From assembly GCF_007065885.1 (NCBI RefSeq), contig NZ_CP041409.1:1783501-1847500 (forward strand): a DNA stretch of 64,000 nt, in the 5' to 3' direction. Each line of letters opens with the position of its first letter. The stretch's first letter is position 1. The notes under the pieces were generated by a model. It did not search any database. It worked only from the letters and a program-made list of their open reading frames with translations, and was not told the origin of the DNA. The translations under genes were made by a program, and so were the position numbers. Positions 56,481-64,000 of this stretch are shown in pieces. Source of the stretch: Altererythrobacter sp. TH136 (GTDB lineage Bacteria; Pseudomonadota; Alphaproteobacteria; Sphingomonadales; Sphingomonadaceae).

Positions 56481-57448
56481 CGCGCGGTCGTATCCCGCCG
56501 GAAATGCGTGCGCCAGTCGGCGGGCGCTCCGGCGGCGGCCAGTCCGGCGATCTGGGCCAATTCTCCGGCAACCGACGCGGCGCGCTCGTCCCACCCGTCA
56601 TGCGTCGGCGCGCGGAAGATCCAGCCGTCGTTGCCCGGGCCCCATTTGCGGAAGAATCGCACCGCGGCCGCGGGTTCGTAGCCCGCGTTTGCCAGCAGCC
56701 AGGGCATCAGCCGGTCGGCCTCGCGCTCGGTGACGCGGATGTTCCTGGCGCTGCGGCGGCCCGTCAGCCACGCGCGGTGAGCGAGGAGGTTGTGCGCGAA
56801 TTCGTGCGCGGTCGCGGCGGCGATCTCGTCTTCGGCGAGGCCAAAGCCCGCGAACTTGCGGCCGAACACCACCCGCTTGCCATCGGCCAGCGCCCGCCCG
56901 CCGCCATCGAGCAGTTCGAACCGCGTGGGGCACGCAGGTACGCCGGCGATGGTCGCTTCGCGAATCGCTCCATCAGGTCCGCGCCAGGCGATGCGCACCG
57001 CGCCGTCGCGCTTCAGTGCAGCGTCGATCACATCATGCAGGCCGGCAAGGCGCCGCCAATCGTTGGCGGGCGCTGCCGGCAGGTTCGCCATCGGCTGACC
57101 GTCCAGCGCGACGATCTCGTGATTCGCGGCAAGGCCGGCCAGCGCGGCCGGAGAGCCCGGCACCGCTGCCTCGACAGCGATATCGCCCGCGATGCCCGCT
57201 GCCGCGCGCATCCGCGCGGGCCGGGCATAGTTAGTCATGTCTTGCAGCAACATCCCGATCGCGGGGACGGCATCGCAGAACGCCGCGTTGCCGGTGGCCA
57301 GGCGCCAGCCGATCGATTGGAGCCGCAGGTCATCCGCCTGCAAGCTGGCGAGCGCGGCCCGGTCTTCCGCCACCCCGGCCTTGACCGCGCCAGGCATCAG
57401 CGCCAGCGCCGCGGCCACTGCCAGCAGGCGAGCCGGGGCGCGCGTCAC
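56477..57448 (-). CDS. Exported PDZ-containing zinc metallopeptidase (M48-like)
   Basis: A 323-residue protein with a signal peptide (about 1-24), a PDZ-like segment (about 90-170, with SPAALAGL and LDGQPMANLP) and a zinc site HEFAH (H215, E216, H219) followed by READ (E243). The start is GTG overlapping the DsbA stop. The HExxH/READ spacing matches M48-type proteases. Its stop overlaps the convergent HD gene by 4 nt. Confidence 0.85.
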   Translation of the reverse strand: MTRAPARLLAVAAALALMPGAVKAGVAEDRAALASLQADDLRLQSIGWRLATGNAAFCDAVPAIGMLLQDMTNYARPARMRAAAGIAGDIAVEAAVPGSPAALAGLAANHEIVALDGQPMANLPAAPANDWRRLAGLHDVIDAALKRDGAVRIAWRGPDGAIREATIAGVPACPTRFELLDGGGRALADGKRVVFGRKFAGFGLAEDEIAAATAHEFAHNLLAHRAWLTGRRSARNIRVTEREADRLMPWLLANAGYEPAAAVRFFRKWGPGNDGWIFRAPTHDGWDERAASVAGELAQIAGLAAAGAPADWRTHFRRDTTAR

Positions 57449-58143
57449 GCCCCGCCGTCGGCCGCCGCCGCGATCGCCTCGGCCAGCTTGTCGCGCCCGA
57501 CAGCGCCGGAGAACGCCTGGTCGCCGATCACCCAACTCGGCGTCCCCTCGAACCCAAGCTTGCGCGCCAGTTCGTAGTTGGTCCTGAGTTCAAGCTCCAC
57601 CGCGGGAGATGCAGCGAATGCGCGGGCAGCCGCCATGTCGAGCCCGGCACCCGTGGCCGCGCGCTCGACCGAAGCCGGGCTGGGCGGGCCTTGCGCGAAC
57701 ATCAGGTCGTGAAAGGCGGCATACTTGCCCTGGTTCGCGGCGGCGAGCGCCATCCGGGCAGCTCCATCGCTGCCTTCGAAGATGGGCCATTCGCGCACCA
57801 CCACCCGCAGGTTCGGGTTGTCGGCGATCAGCGCCTGCACATCGGCGACCGACTGGCGACAGAATGTGCAGCCATAATCGGTGAATTCGACCAGCGTAAC
57901 CGAGCCTTGCGGATTGCCCAGCACAGCGCCGGGGAACGGCTTGGCGACATCCGCCGAGACAGACGCCACGCGCTTCCGCCCTTCGTTCTGCTGCAGTCGC
58001 TCCGCCATCTTGGGCAGCACTTCGGGATTGGCCAGCAGCCAGCGCTCGGTCGCGCGGTCCTGCAGGCCGCTGACCGAAAACAGCCAGGCGCCCGCGAAGC
58101 CGCATATCAGTGCCGCCAGCGCGGTCATGATGGTCCGTTTCAT
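57445..58143 (-). CDS. DsbA-family thiol oxidoreductase (thioredoxin-like)
   Basis: A 232-residue protein with an N-terminal signal anchor (about 5-23) and a DsbA-like thioredoxin domain. The redox site is C92-T-F-C95 in DYGCTFC, and the cis-Pro loop is FEGTPSW. It makes or isomerises disulfides in the periplasm. It lies in a run of envelope genes: M48 protease, DsbA, PDZ peptidase. Confidence 0.9.
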   Translation of the reverse strand: MKRTIMTALAALICGFAGAWLFSVSGLQDRATERWLLANPEVLPKMAERLQQNEGRKRVASVSADVAKPFPGAVLGNPQGSVTLVEFTDYGCTFCRQSVADVQALIADNPNLRVVVREWPIFEGSDGAARMALAAANQGKYAAFHDLMFAQGPPSPASVERAATGAGLDMAAARAFAASPAVELELRTNYELARKLGFEGTPSWVIGDQAFSGAVGRDKLAEAIAAAADGGA

Positions 58144-58152
58144 CAGGAGCGG

Positions 58153-59508
58153 CTACTTGCGCTTCTTGCCGCGTTCAAGCTCGCCCCGCGCCTGCATCGC
58201 GATATCCTGCGCGCGCAGCCAGTCAGGGGTGCCGGTCTCAAGGCCGGCTTCGGCCGCCTGCGCGCTGCGTAGCGCTTCGGTATACTGCCCGCTCATCACC
58301 TGTTGCTCGGCACTGGCGAGGCGCGCGCGTGGCATGTCGCCGTTCGCGGCATAGATCACCCCCAGCTGATACCACGCGAACGGGTTCAGCCGATCGCGCG
58401 CCACCGCCGCCCGCAGCACCTGCTCGGCTTCCGCGTAGTGGCTTTTGTCCTCGGTCGCGATCAGCGCGTGGCCGAACAGTGAAGCGATCAGCGGCTGGTT
58501 GCTGGTCAGCGCCGTCGCCTCGCGCAGCGGTTCGATCGCATCCGCCGGGCGCCCGGATTCCAGCAGCACCTGACCTTCCAGTTCCAGGAAATACGGATCG
58601 TCCGGATCGATTTTCAGCAGCGCATCGGTCTCGCTAAGCGCCTTGTCCATCAACGCCTGTTTGTGAAACGCATAGGCCCGAGCATAACGCGCCGGAGCGG
58701 TGGTGTCGGTTTCGGGATACTGCCGCAGGGTCTGCGCCGGTTCCTGGATATAGCCCGCGAGCTTGGCCTTGACCCGTTCGAATCGCGCCTGAAGCTGCGC
58801 GTCGTCGGGCTTGGCCCAGGCGGGATCCGCCTCGTAATCGCGGGTCAGGCGGGCGATCCGATCCCCCGACATCGGGTGCGTCGAGCCATAGCCCGCATCG
58901 TCGCTCTGGCTCACGCCATAGCGGAACTCCATGCTCTGAAGCTTCTTGAAGAACGCCAGGCTGCCCCGGCCCGACATGCCCGCCTTGGACAGATACTGCG
59001 CGCCGGCGGCGTCGGCGGCGCTTTCCTGCACGCGGCTGAACGCCAGGAATTTGCCCATCGCCGCCTGCTGGCCGGCCATCATCACCCCCATCGCGGCATC
59101 CCCCGCGCCGGCGACCGCGGCCGCGACGCCCAGCAGCATCGACAGGATCGAGATCCGGCTGGCCTTGGCATAACCTTGCGACGAGGTGATCACATGCCCG
59201 CCGGTGATGTGCCCCAGTTCGTGCGCGATGACGCCCTGAACCTCGGCCGCGGTGTCGGCTTTCTCGATCAGGCCGGAATGGATGTAGACCGCCTGCCCGC
59301 CCGCGACGAAGGCGTTGACCGATCGATCGTTGATCATGACGATCTCGACATTGCCGGGTGAGAGACCGGCGGCGGCCACCAGCGGCGCGGCCATGTCGTT
59401 CAGCAGGGCTTCGGTCTCCGCATCGCGCAGGACCGACTGGGCGCTCGCCGGCTGAGTCAGCAGCGACAGCGCCGCGACGATCGCGAAAAGGCGGGGCAGG
59501 ATGCGCAT
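58153..59508 (-). CDS. M48 metalloprotease with C-terminal TPR repeats (BepA-like)
   Basis: A 451-residue exported protein. Signal peptide to about residue 24, M48 domain with zinc site HELGH (H96-E97-x2-H100), then C-terminal tetratricopeptide repeats (about 290-440). This is the BepA/YfgC plan: such proteases check the folding of outer-membrane proteins. The start was taken at the ATG giving MRILPRLFAIV; a longer frame upstream is a shadow. Confidence 0.92.
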   Translation of the reverse strand: MRILPRLFAIVAALSLLTQPASAQSVLRDAETEALLNDMAAPLVAAAGLSPGNVEIVMINDRSVNAFVAGGQAVYIHSGLIEKADTAAEVQGVIAHELGHITGGHVITSSQGYAKASRISILSMLLGVAAAVAGAGDAAMGVMMAGQQAAMGKFLAFSRVQESAADAAGAQYLSKAGMSGRGSLAFFKKLQSMEFRYGVSQSDDAGYGSTHPMSGDRIARLTRDYEADPAWAKPDDAQLQARFERVKAKLAGYIQEPAQTLRQYPETDTTAPARYARAYAFHKQALMDKALSETDALLKIDPDDPYFLELEGQVLLESGRPADAIEPLREATALTSNQPLIASLFGHALIATEDKSHYAEAEQVLRAAVARDRLNPFAWYQLGVIYAANGDMPRARLASAEQQVMSGQYTEALRSAQAAEAGLETGTPDWLRAQDIAMQARGELERGKKRK

Positions 59509-59518
59509 GGCGCGAACG

Positions 59519-60466
59519 CTAGCGATTTTCGCGCTGAACCGGAACTGAAGCCCCGCGCGCCTGCGCAGCGAAGGCGAGCAACGGGTCCAGCACCTTGCCG
59601 CCCTGCGCGAACGGCTTCGACAGCGCCATGATGATGCCGGCGTGGCCCATGCCCTCGAACTCCACCTCCTGCACCCGACCGCCCGCGGACTTGAGGGCGC
59701 TCGCGAGGCGCCGGGAGTTGCGCACGCGCACGACGGTGTCGTCGGTACCGTGCAGCAACAGGATCGGGGGCGCATCGGCGCGGGCGAAGTTGATGGGCTG
59801 GGTCGTGCGCGGATCGGTCACGCCGGCCATCGCGTTGCGGGCCGAATCGCTGGTGAAAGGATAGAAATCGGCCGGTCCCGCCAGGCTCACCGTCCCGGCG
59901 ATGGCGCGTTCGGGCACCCCCGCCTCCGCCAGCCACTGCGGGTCCAGCGTCAGCATCAGCACGTTGTAGGCCCCCGCCGAATGGCCCGCGAGCACCAGCT
60001 TGTCGGCGCTGACCTGCGCCGCCGCGGCGTGATCGCGCGCCCACCGCACCCCGGCGGCGCTGTCCTTCAGCATCGCGGGAAAGCGGCCTTCGGGCACCAG
60101 TCGGTAACCCACCAGCGCGGTGGCATAGCCGCGCTCGGCCAGCGTGCGGGCGACAAAGCGGTATTCGGGCGTATCGCCCGAGTGCCACCCGCCGCCATAG
60201 ATGAACACCACGAGCGGCCACCCGCCGGCCGGCGCCTTGCCCGCCGGGGTCCACAGTTCCGCGTTCTGCTGGTCGGCCGGGCCATAACGGCCCTGCGCCG
60301 CCAGCCGCGCCGGCACGTCGCGGGCAAAACGCGCGTCGATCCATTCGAGCGTTCCGGCCGAACCTTGCGCGACCGCCCAACGCCACAGGCCAAAAGCGCC
60401 CAGGCCCAGCACCGCGAGCACGATCAGCGTCACCATGAGCCAGCGCCTTCCCCTGCTGCGCGTCAC
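59519..60466 (-). CDS. Alpha/beta hydrolase (esterase) with N-terminal hydrophobic segment
   Basis: A 315-residue esterase-like protein. A hydrophobic segment (about 10-26) may anchor it. The catalytic region shows FIYGGGWHSGD (oxyanion loop), Ser163 in GHSAGAYN, an Asp in HGTDDTVV and a His in MGHAGII. Substrate unknown. The GTG start overlaps the phosphatase stop (GTGA). Confidence 0.88.
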   Translation of the reverse strand: MTRSRGRRWLMVTLIVLAVLGLGAFGLWRWAVAQGSAGTLEWIDARFARDVPARLAAQGRYGPADQQNAELWTPAGKAPAGGWPLVVFIYGGGWHSGDTPEYRFVARTLAERGYATALVGYRLVPEGRFPAMLKDSAAGVRWARDHAAAAQVSADKLVLAGHSAGAYNVLMLTLDPQWLAEAGVPERAIAGTVSLAGPADFYPFTSDSARNAMAGVTDPRTTQPINFARADAPPILLLHGTDDTVVRVRNSRRLASALKSAGGRVQEVEFEGMGHAGIIMALSKPFAQGGKVLDPLLAFAAQARGASVPVQRENR

Positions 60467-61569
60467 TTCGCAGTTCCCTTGTCCTGGATGGTGTGGACGA
60501 TCTGCGCGGTCTCGCCGCCGGTGGAAATCCCGTTCGCGCGCAGGAATGCGTCGCCCGTGGCGTAATCGTCACCCAGCCACAGCGGCACTCCGGCAGCCTC
60601 GATCGTCGAGCGGCCGGCGATCTCCTGCGGCGACAGCGGACCGGCCCCGGTCCGGATGAACACCGCGGCGATCCGGCCGGGGTGGCCCAGCACCGTGTCT
60701 GCGTATGCGGGCAAGTCGCCTTGCGTATCGTCGCCGATCAGTGCGAAGCGCATGTGGGGATAGAACCCCAGCAGGGCATCCAGCGCGGCGCGCTTGTGGG
60801 CTCCGTGGCTTTCCGACCCCAGGGTCGCACGGTTGAGCCCCCAGTCGCGCAGCAGCAGCGGCCCGAGCGGCAGATTGCGGCTCTGCTGGAACGCGACGAG
60901 ATAAGAGAACAGGTTCCACGGGCTGGAGGACACATAGAAGAACGGCCGGTGCGTCGCCGCATACCGCGCCCCGACCACCTCCGGCTTCGCCAACACCGCG
61001 CCGCCGCCGAGCGCGCCGAAGAATACATCGGCGCTTGGCACCGCGATCCGCTCGTCCGGCAGTTCGGCCAGGACGCGGCGCCAGTTGCGCAGCATCGCGC
61101 GCGGCCCGCCGGTGATCCCGGTCTCCACGATCGTGTCGTCGATGTCGGAGATTACGGCGAGCTGCGTGGTGCTTCCCGGGGCCAGCACGAAACCTTCGGC
61201 GCACTGGGGCCCCGCCGCGGTCAGCCAGTGAAAGCAGACGACTTCCCACGCGGGGTCACGCGCCAGCGGCCAGGCGGGGTCGAGCGGCACATCGAACCGG
61301 ACGTAGCCTTCCTGGTCGGTGACGCCCTCACGCTCAATCGTGGCGCCATCGGGCCGCTTGAGTTCCAGTCGGACCGCAAGGCCCGGCACCTCGCGCGAGG
61401 CGAACTGCGCGAGCATTGTGCGCATCGCCTGGAGCCGGCCGCGGGGCGCGAACACGTCCCCGCGCGGCGTTCCCGCCCGCAAGGCGCGAGCGGCGATCGT
61501 CAGGCGTGTTTCGCTGCGATAGCCGAAGTACGGCTGCAAACGGATGGAAGCACGGTCGAACAACGGCAT
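60463..61569 (-). CDS. App1-type phosphatase (DUF2183)
   Basis: A 368-residue protein of the App1 family, named after a yeast phosphatidate phosphatase. The HAD-like motif I is SDIDDTIVETG with D142, D144 and D145, and motif III/IV is FALIGDDTQGD. The N-terminal 120 residues form a separate beta-rich domain (GYVRFDVPLDP). The ATG at 61569 was chosen; GTG 61590 is an alternative. Confidence 0.88.
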   Translation of the reverse strand: MPLFDRASIRLQPYFGYRSETRLTIAARALRAGTPRGDVFAPRGRLQAMRTMLAQFASREVPGLAVRLELKRPDGATIEREGVTDQEGYVRFDVPLDPAWPLARDPAWEVVCFHWLTAAGPQCAEGFVLAPGSTTQLAVISDIDDTIVETGITGGPRAMLRNWRRVLAELPDERIAVPSADVFFGALGGGAVLAKPEVVGARYAATHRPFFYVSSSPWNLFSYLVAFQQSRNLPLGPLLLRDWGLNRATLGSESHGAHKRAALDALLGFYPHMRFALIGDDTQGDLPAYADTVLGHPGRIAAVFIRTGAGPLSPQEIAGRSTIEAAGVPLWLGDDYATGDAFLRANGISTGGETAQIVHTIQDKGTAK

Positions 61570-61631
61570 CGCTGCCTGCGCTAGCGGCACCAGGGCGCAA
61601 AGGACAGCCCCGGACCTAGTGAGCGTTCAGT

Positions 61632-63365
61632 TCAGGCGACGAGCTTCTTGCCGACCTTTTCCACCAACGGCAGGTCGGCGACTTCGCCCAGCACCACCAC
61701 GTTGCCGTCGACCCGGCGGATCATCACCAGTGCGAATTCCTCGCCTTCGGCCGCAATATCCTCGAACCCCAGCGGGGCGATCGCCCGCAGCTTGCGCGCC
61801 AGCGCCTCACGCGGGGTTTCACGGACCGCCACGTCGCCGTTGTCGGCGCGGCGATAGTCGCGTTCGGCCTGCACCACGCCCTTGAGCCCGCCCTCGGCCT
61901 CGCCCAGCAAGCGGGCGAGGGTGCCACGCTCCACGCCCATGCGGTGCGCATGGCTGAGGACGGCGGCATATTCGGTCAGGCGCGTCTTGTCGTAATCGGC
62001 GCCGAACACCAGCTTGACCACCGGCGTCATCGGCGCGCGTTCCTGGACCGTCAGGCCACTGTCGGCGACCAGTTCGGCAAATGCATCGGGTTCGCTCGCG
62101 GCGGCGAGGCTGAAATCATAGGCGCGGCCGACCGCGGCATACAGCGCGCTGCGGCTGCGATCCTCGCAACTGCGGGCCGCCAACGCCAGTTCGCGTGCTT
62201 CGGCGAGGCAATCGAACAGGCCTTCTTCGCCGGCGGGTTCCGCCGGGACGAGCGCCGTCGACTGCACGGGTGCGGGCACCAGCGACACCGGGTGCGCCAG
62301 TTCGGCGACCGGCTCTTCGACTGGCTCGGGGGCTGGCTCCAGGGCCGGCTCGGGAAGCAGTTCGACAGGGGTCGGGTTCTGCCACGCAGCCAGCGCGGCA
62401 TCCTGGTCGGCATAGTCGTATTCGTCGGCCTCGTCCTCGTCATCGGCGCCGAATTCATCGGCTTCGCCAAGATCGAGCGGCTCCCGGCCCAGCTTGGACC
62501 CGCCGAGGGACAGCAACGACGCAAAGCGGGTCAGCCCGGCCGGCTCGTCATCGACGGCCTCGATCGCTTCGTAGAGGTCGGCCGAATCATCGTCGCCTTC
62601 GTCCTCGTCATCGTAATCGTTCGCGCCGAACGCGGGCAGCGGGAAGGGGTCGGCGGACGCCGGTGCACGGCGCGAAGGATGCGGCGCCGGTGCGCTCTCG
62701 AATGTGCCGGGTCCATCGGCCCAGTCGGTCACCGGGTCGGGACTGCGGCGGTCGGGCGCCGGCTCGTCGCTGGTCTCCAGCGCCTGGTCGATTTCGAGCA
62801 GCAGCTCGTCACTGGTCAGTTGGTCAGCCATTTCTTTCCAGTTGATCACGCCAAAGATGAAATCGATCATGTCGTCGTCGCTTGAATACGGCAGCAGGAT
62901 CCCGCGGTAGAGGATGGTGCTGCCGCGCTGGTTGACGAATTCCGCCTCGAACCCGATCGGCGCCTGGTTGGCGAGGATCTGCATGTAGTGGTCAGTAATC
63001 CGGCTCAGCAGCGAGCGGGCGGGCACGTCGGCCAGTTGCGTGATCCCGGCAGGGGTATCACATTCGGCCGCCAGCGCGGTGCCCAGATAGCGTACCGCAG
63101 GATTCTCGATCCCGTTGGTGAAATCGAGCAGCACCGAATAGGGGCCGAAGTCGGGCAGATCGGCCGGCTCCAGATCCTCGATCGACGGCAGGTTCTTGTC
63201 CGACAGCAGGCTGGCCCAGTGATTGTAGGCGCGCACCTGCATCCGGCGCTCGTCCTGCCCGACGGGGCTGGGCGGTGGTTCGCTGCTGAAATCGTCATCG
63301 GCCGGCGCCAGGTCGAGCGCTTCGTCGTAATCGGCCAGACCGAAATGTCCGCGCAAGGTGTCCAT
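61632..63365 (-). CDS. Large acidic protein with N-terminal PAS-like domain
   Basis: A 577-residue protein. The N-terminal part (about 40-185) resembles a PAS_5-like domain: NHWASLLSDKNLPSIEDLEP, then ENPAVRYLGTALAAEC and ADVPARSLLSRITDH. The middle (about 190-390) is low-complexity and very acidic, rich in Asp, Glu, Pro and Ala. The C-terminal 180 residues are helical and end with GNVVVLGEVADLPLVEKVG. The role is unknown; a regulatory or signalling protein is inferred. Confidence 0.7.
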   Translation of the reverse strand: MDTLRGHFGLADYDEALDLAPADDDFSSEPPPSPVGQDERRMQVRAYNHWASLLSDKNLPSIEDLEPADLPDFGPYSVLLDFTNGIENPAVRYLGTALAAECDTPAGITQLADVPARSLLSRITDHYMQILANQAPIGFEAEFVNQRGSTILYRGILLPYSSDDDMIDFIFGVINWKEMADQLTSDELLLEIDQALETSDEPAPDRRSPDPVTDWADGPGTFESAPAPHPSRRAPASADPFPLPAFGANDYDDEDEGDDDSADLYEAIEAVDDEPAGLTRFASLLSLGGSKLGREPLDLGEADEFGADDEDEADEYDYADQDAALAAWQNPTPVELLPEPALEPAPEPVEEPVAELAHPVSLVPAPVQSTALVPAEPAGEEGLFDCLAEARELALAARSCEDRSRSALYAAVGRAYDFSLAAASEPDAFAELVADSGLTVQERAPMTPVVKLVFGADYDKTRLTEYAAVLSHAHRMGVERGTLARLLGEAEGGLKGVVQAERDYRRADNGDVAVRETPREALARKLRAIAPLGFEDIAAEGEEFALVMIRRVDGNVVVLGEVADLPLVEKVGKKLVA

Positions 63366-63419
63366 CTGCTCGCCGCTGCCCCTCTGAATAGCGATGGGGA
63401 GCGTTGTGGCGCGGCGTGG

Positions 63420-63434
63420 TAAACATACCGTTAA
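63420..63434 (-). promoter_or_regulatory. CtrA-like binding site upstream of the PAS-like gene
   Basis: On the minus strand the sequence TTAA-N7-TTTA (63420-63434) differs by one base from the CtrA consensus TTAA-N7-TTAA. It lies 55 nt before the ATG of the PAS-like gene, in the right place to affect its promoter. CtrA control is inferred. Confidence 0.45.
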
Positions 63435-63468
63435 GTTGCGCCGCGACTTTCGTCAGCGGCGGCGGCAG

Positions 63469-63918
63469 TCACATCAGATAGCGCATCCGGATCGTTTCGC
63501 TGACATCGCGCGAACCGACCGGAAAGGCCGCCTGGCCGAACTTCGGCGGACCCATCTTCACTGGGGCGTCGCGCGAGAAGCCGAACCCTTCGCGCGGGAT
63601 CAGGCCCAGCGTGCGATCGGCTTTGCCGTTGCCGTTCTCATCGTGCAGCACCGAAATCGCGTATTTGCCTTGCGGCAACTGGCCGAAGCTGACCATCGCG
63701 TGGTTCGCCGGCAGCTTGGCGGTGCGCGCGGTGGTGCTGCCCTTGCAGTTAGGGAACCGGTCTTCTTCGCGCGTGAGACATACCAGCACCTGCCCCTTGG
63801 CGGAGCGCAGGCCGGTCACCGTCAGGCTGACGCTGCCGCCCGGACTTGCCGCACCCCCCAGCATGCTGGCCGAGATCGCCAGGATCAGGGCGTGGCGAGG
63901 CCGCGGTCGGTGCCGCAC
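63469..63918 (-). CDS. Exported DUF2141 family protein
   Basis: A 149-residue protein with a signal peptide if started at the GTG at 63918 (RHRPRPRH, then a hydrophobic core). The mature part is a beta-sandwich DUF2141: SVSLTVTGLRSAKGQVLVCL and SVLHDENGNGKADR, a typical calcium-binding-like motif. Starts at 63957 and 63864 are also open. It overlaps the next gene's end by 34 nt. Confidence 0.8.
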   Translation of the reverse strand: MRHRPRPRHALILAISASMLGGAASPGGSVSLTVTGLRSAKGQVLVCLTREEDRFPNCKGSTTARTAKLPANHAMVSFGQLPQGKYAISVLHDENGNGKADRTLGLIPREGFGFSRDAPVKMGPPKFGQAAFPVGSRDVSETIRMRYLM

Positions 63919-64000
63919 AGCTTGTCCCAGAACCGGAAGTAGAGGCCATAGTTGCATGTGTAGCGATCGTGATGCCGTTGATGGTGGCTCGCCGTTATCA
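63885..64000 (-). CDS. Fatty acid hydroxylase/sterol desaturase family protein, C-terminal part
   Basis: Only the last 38 codons are visible before the right edge, read on the minus strand. They encode SHHQRHHDRYTCNYGLYF and FWDKLCGTDRGL, the final histidine box and C terminus of the membrane-bound diiron hydroxylase superfamily (sterol desaturases, carotenoid hydroxylases). The rest lies outside the window. The gene overlaps the DUF2141 start. Confidence 0.75.
   Translation of the reverse strand, partial: ITASHHQRHHDRYTCNYGLYFRFWDKLCGTDRGLATP

Overview
The window looks like one contiguous chromosomal segment of a high-GC alphaproteobacterium, most probably a sphingomonad (Sphingomonadales; Sphingomonadaceae or Erythrobacteraceae). 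The reasons are the gene content (PopZ/DUF2497, DUF1491, DUF2093, a UrcA-family protein, a SleB-like hydrolase, ErpA, an S9 with an N-terminal extension) and the origin-type order rho-hemJ-hemE | gap | ppsR-maf-aroE-coaE-dnaQ. Genes are tightly packed, with many 4-nt ATGA or GTGA overlaps. I found no tRNA or rRNA gene, transposase, phage gene or CRISPR array. The G/C-rich DNA creates very long antisense open frames, which were left out.

Layout. 1-2.7 kb: tail of a dienelactone-hydrolase-like gene, a membrane-anchored FMN glutamate-synthase-like protein, an NTF2-like protein and a BLUF photoreceptor. 2.8-12.5 kb: two diverging arms around a probable replication origin (about 5766-6091). rho, hemJ and hemE run left. 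ppsR, maf, aroE, coaE, dnaQ, hpf, ptsN and small genes run right. 12.5-19.7 kb: mostly minus-strand genes (xthA, erpA, CBS protein, ferredoxin, S9 peptidase, popZ, tolC, an isoaspartyl-methyltransferase-like gene). 19.9-26.1 kb: class I fumarase, a LytS/LytTR two-component pair, a lipid kinase and a phosphoesterase. 26.1-31.6 kb: rplM-rpsI with a terminator, heme A synthase, a MerC-domain protein, a fused ThiS-ThiG, a frameshifted YkgJ-type gene and two orphans. 31.6-37 kb: acyl-CoA synthetase, gamma-glutamyltransferase, pyrD, a candidate structured RNA with an intrinsic terminator, and a hemerythrin.

37.1-43.9 kb is the most coherent block. It is a ten-gene, translationally coupled SUF iron-sulfur operon: an IscR-like Rrf2 regulator, sufB, a DUF559 nuclease-fold protein, a small exported 2-Cys protein, sufC, a small exported 4-Cys protein, then sufD, sufS, sufT and sufA. 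A 25-bp palindrome lies over the likely promoter. The three non-SUF genes inside it are the best candidates here for new biology.

43.9-64 kb: lipoprotein, EI24 protein, sugar/nucleoside kinase, purD/xseA with overlapping divergent starts, M23 lipoprotein, rpmB, tadA, an RNase T2 with an altered active-site motif, nadC, a second LytS/LytTR pair, a PhnZ-like HD protein, an envelope cluster (PDZ-metallopeptidase, DsbA, M48-TPR protease), an esterase, an App1-type phosphatase, a large acidic PAS-like protein preceded by a CtrA-like site, a DUF2141 protein and the end of a fatty-acid hydroxylase. Functions rest on motif and family recognition from the sequence alone; no database search was run.
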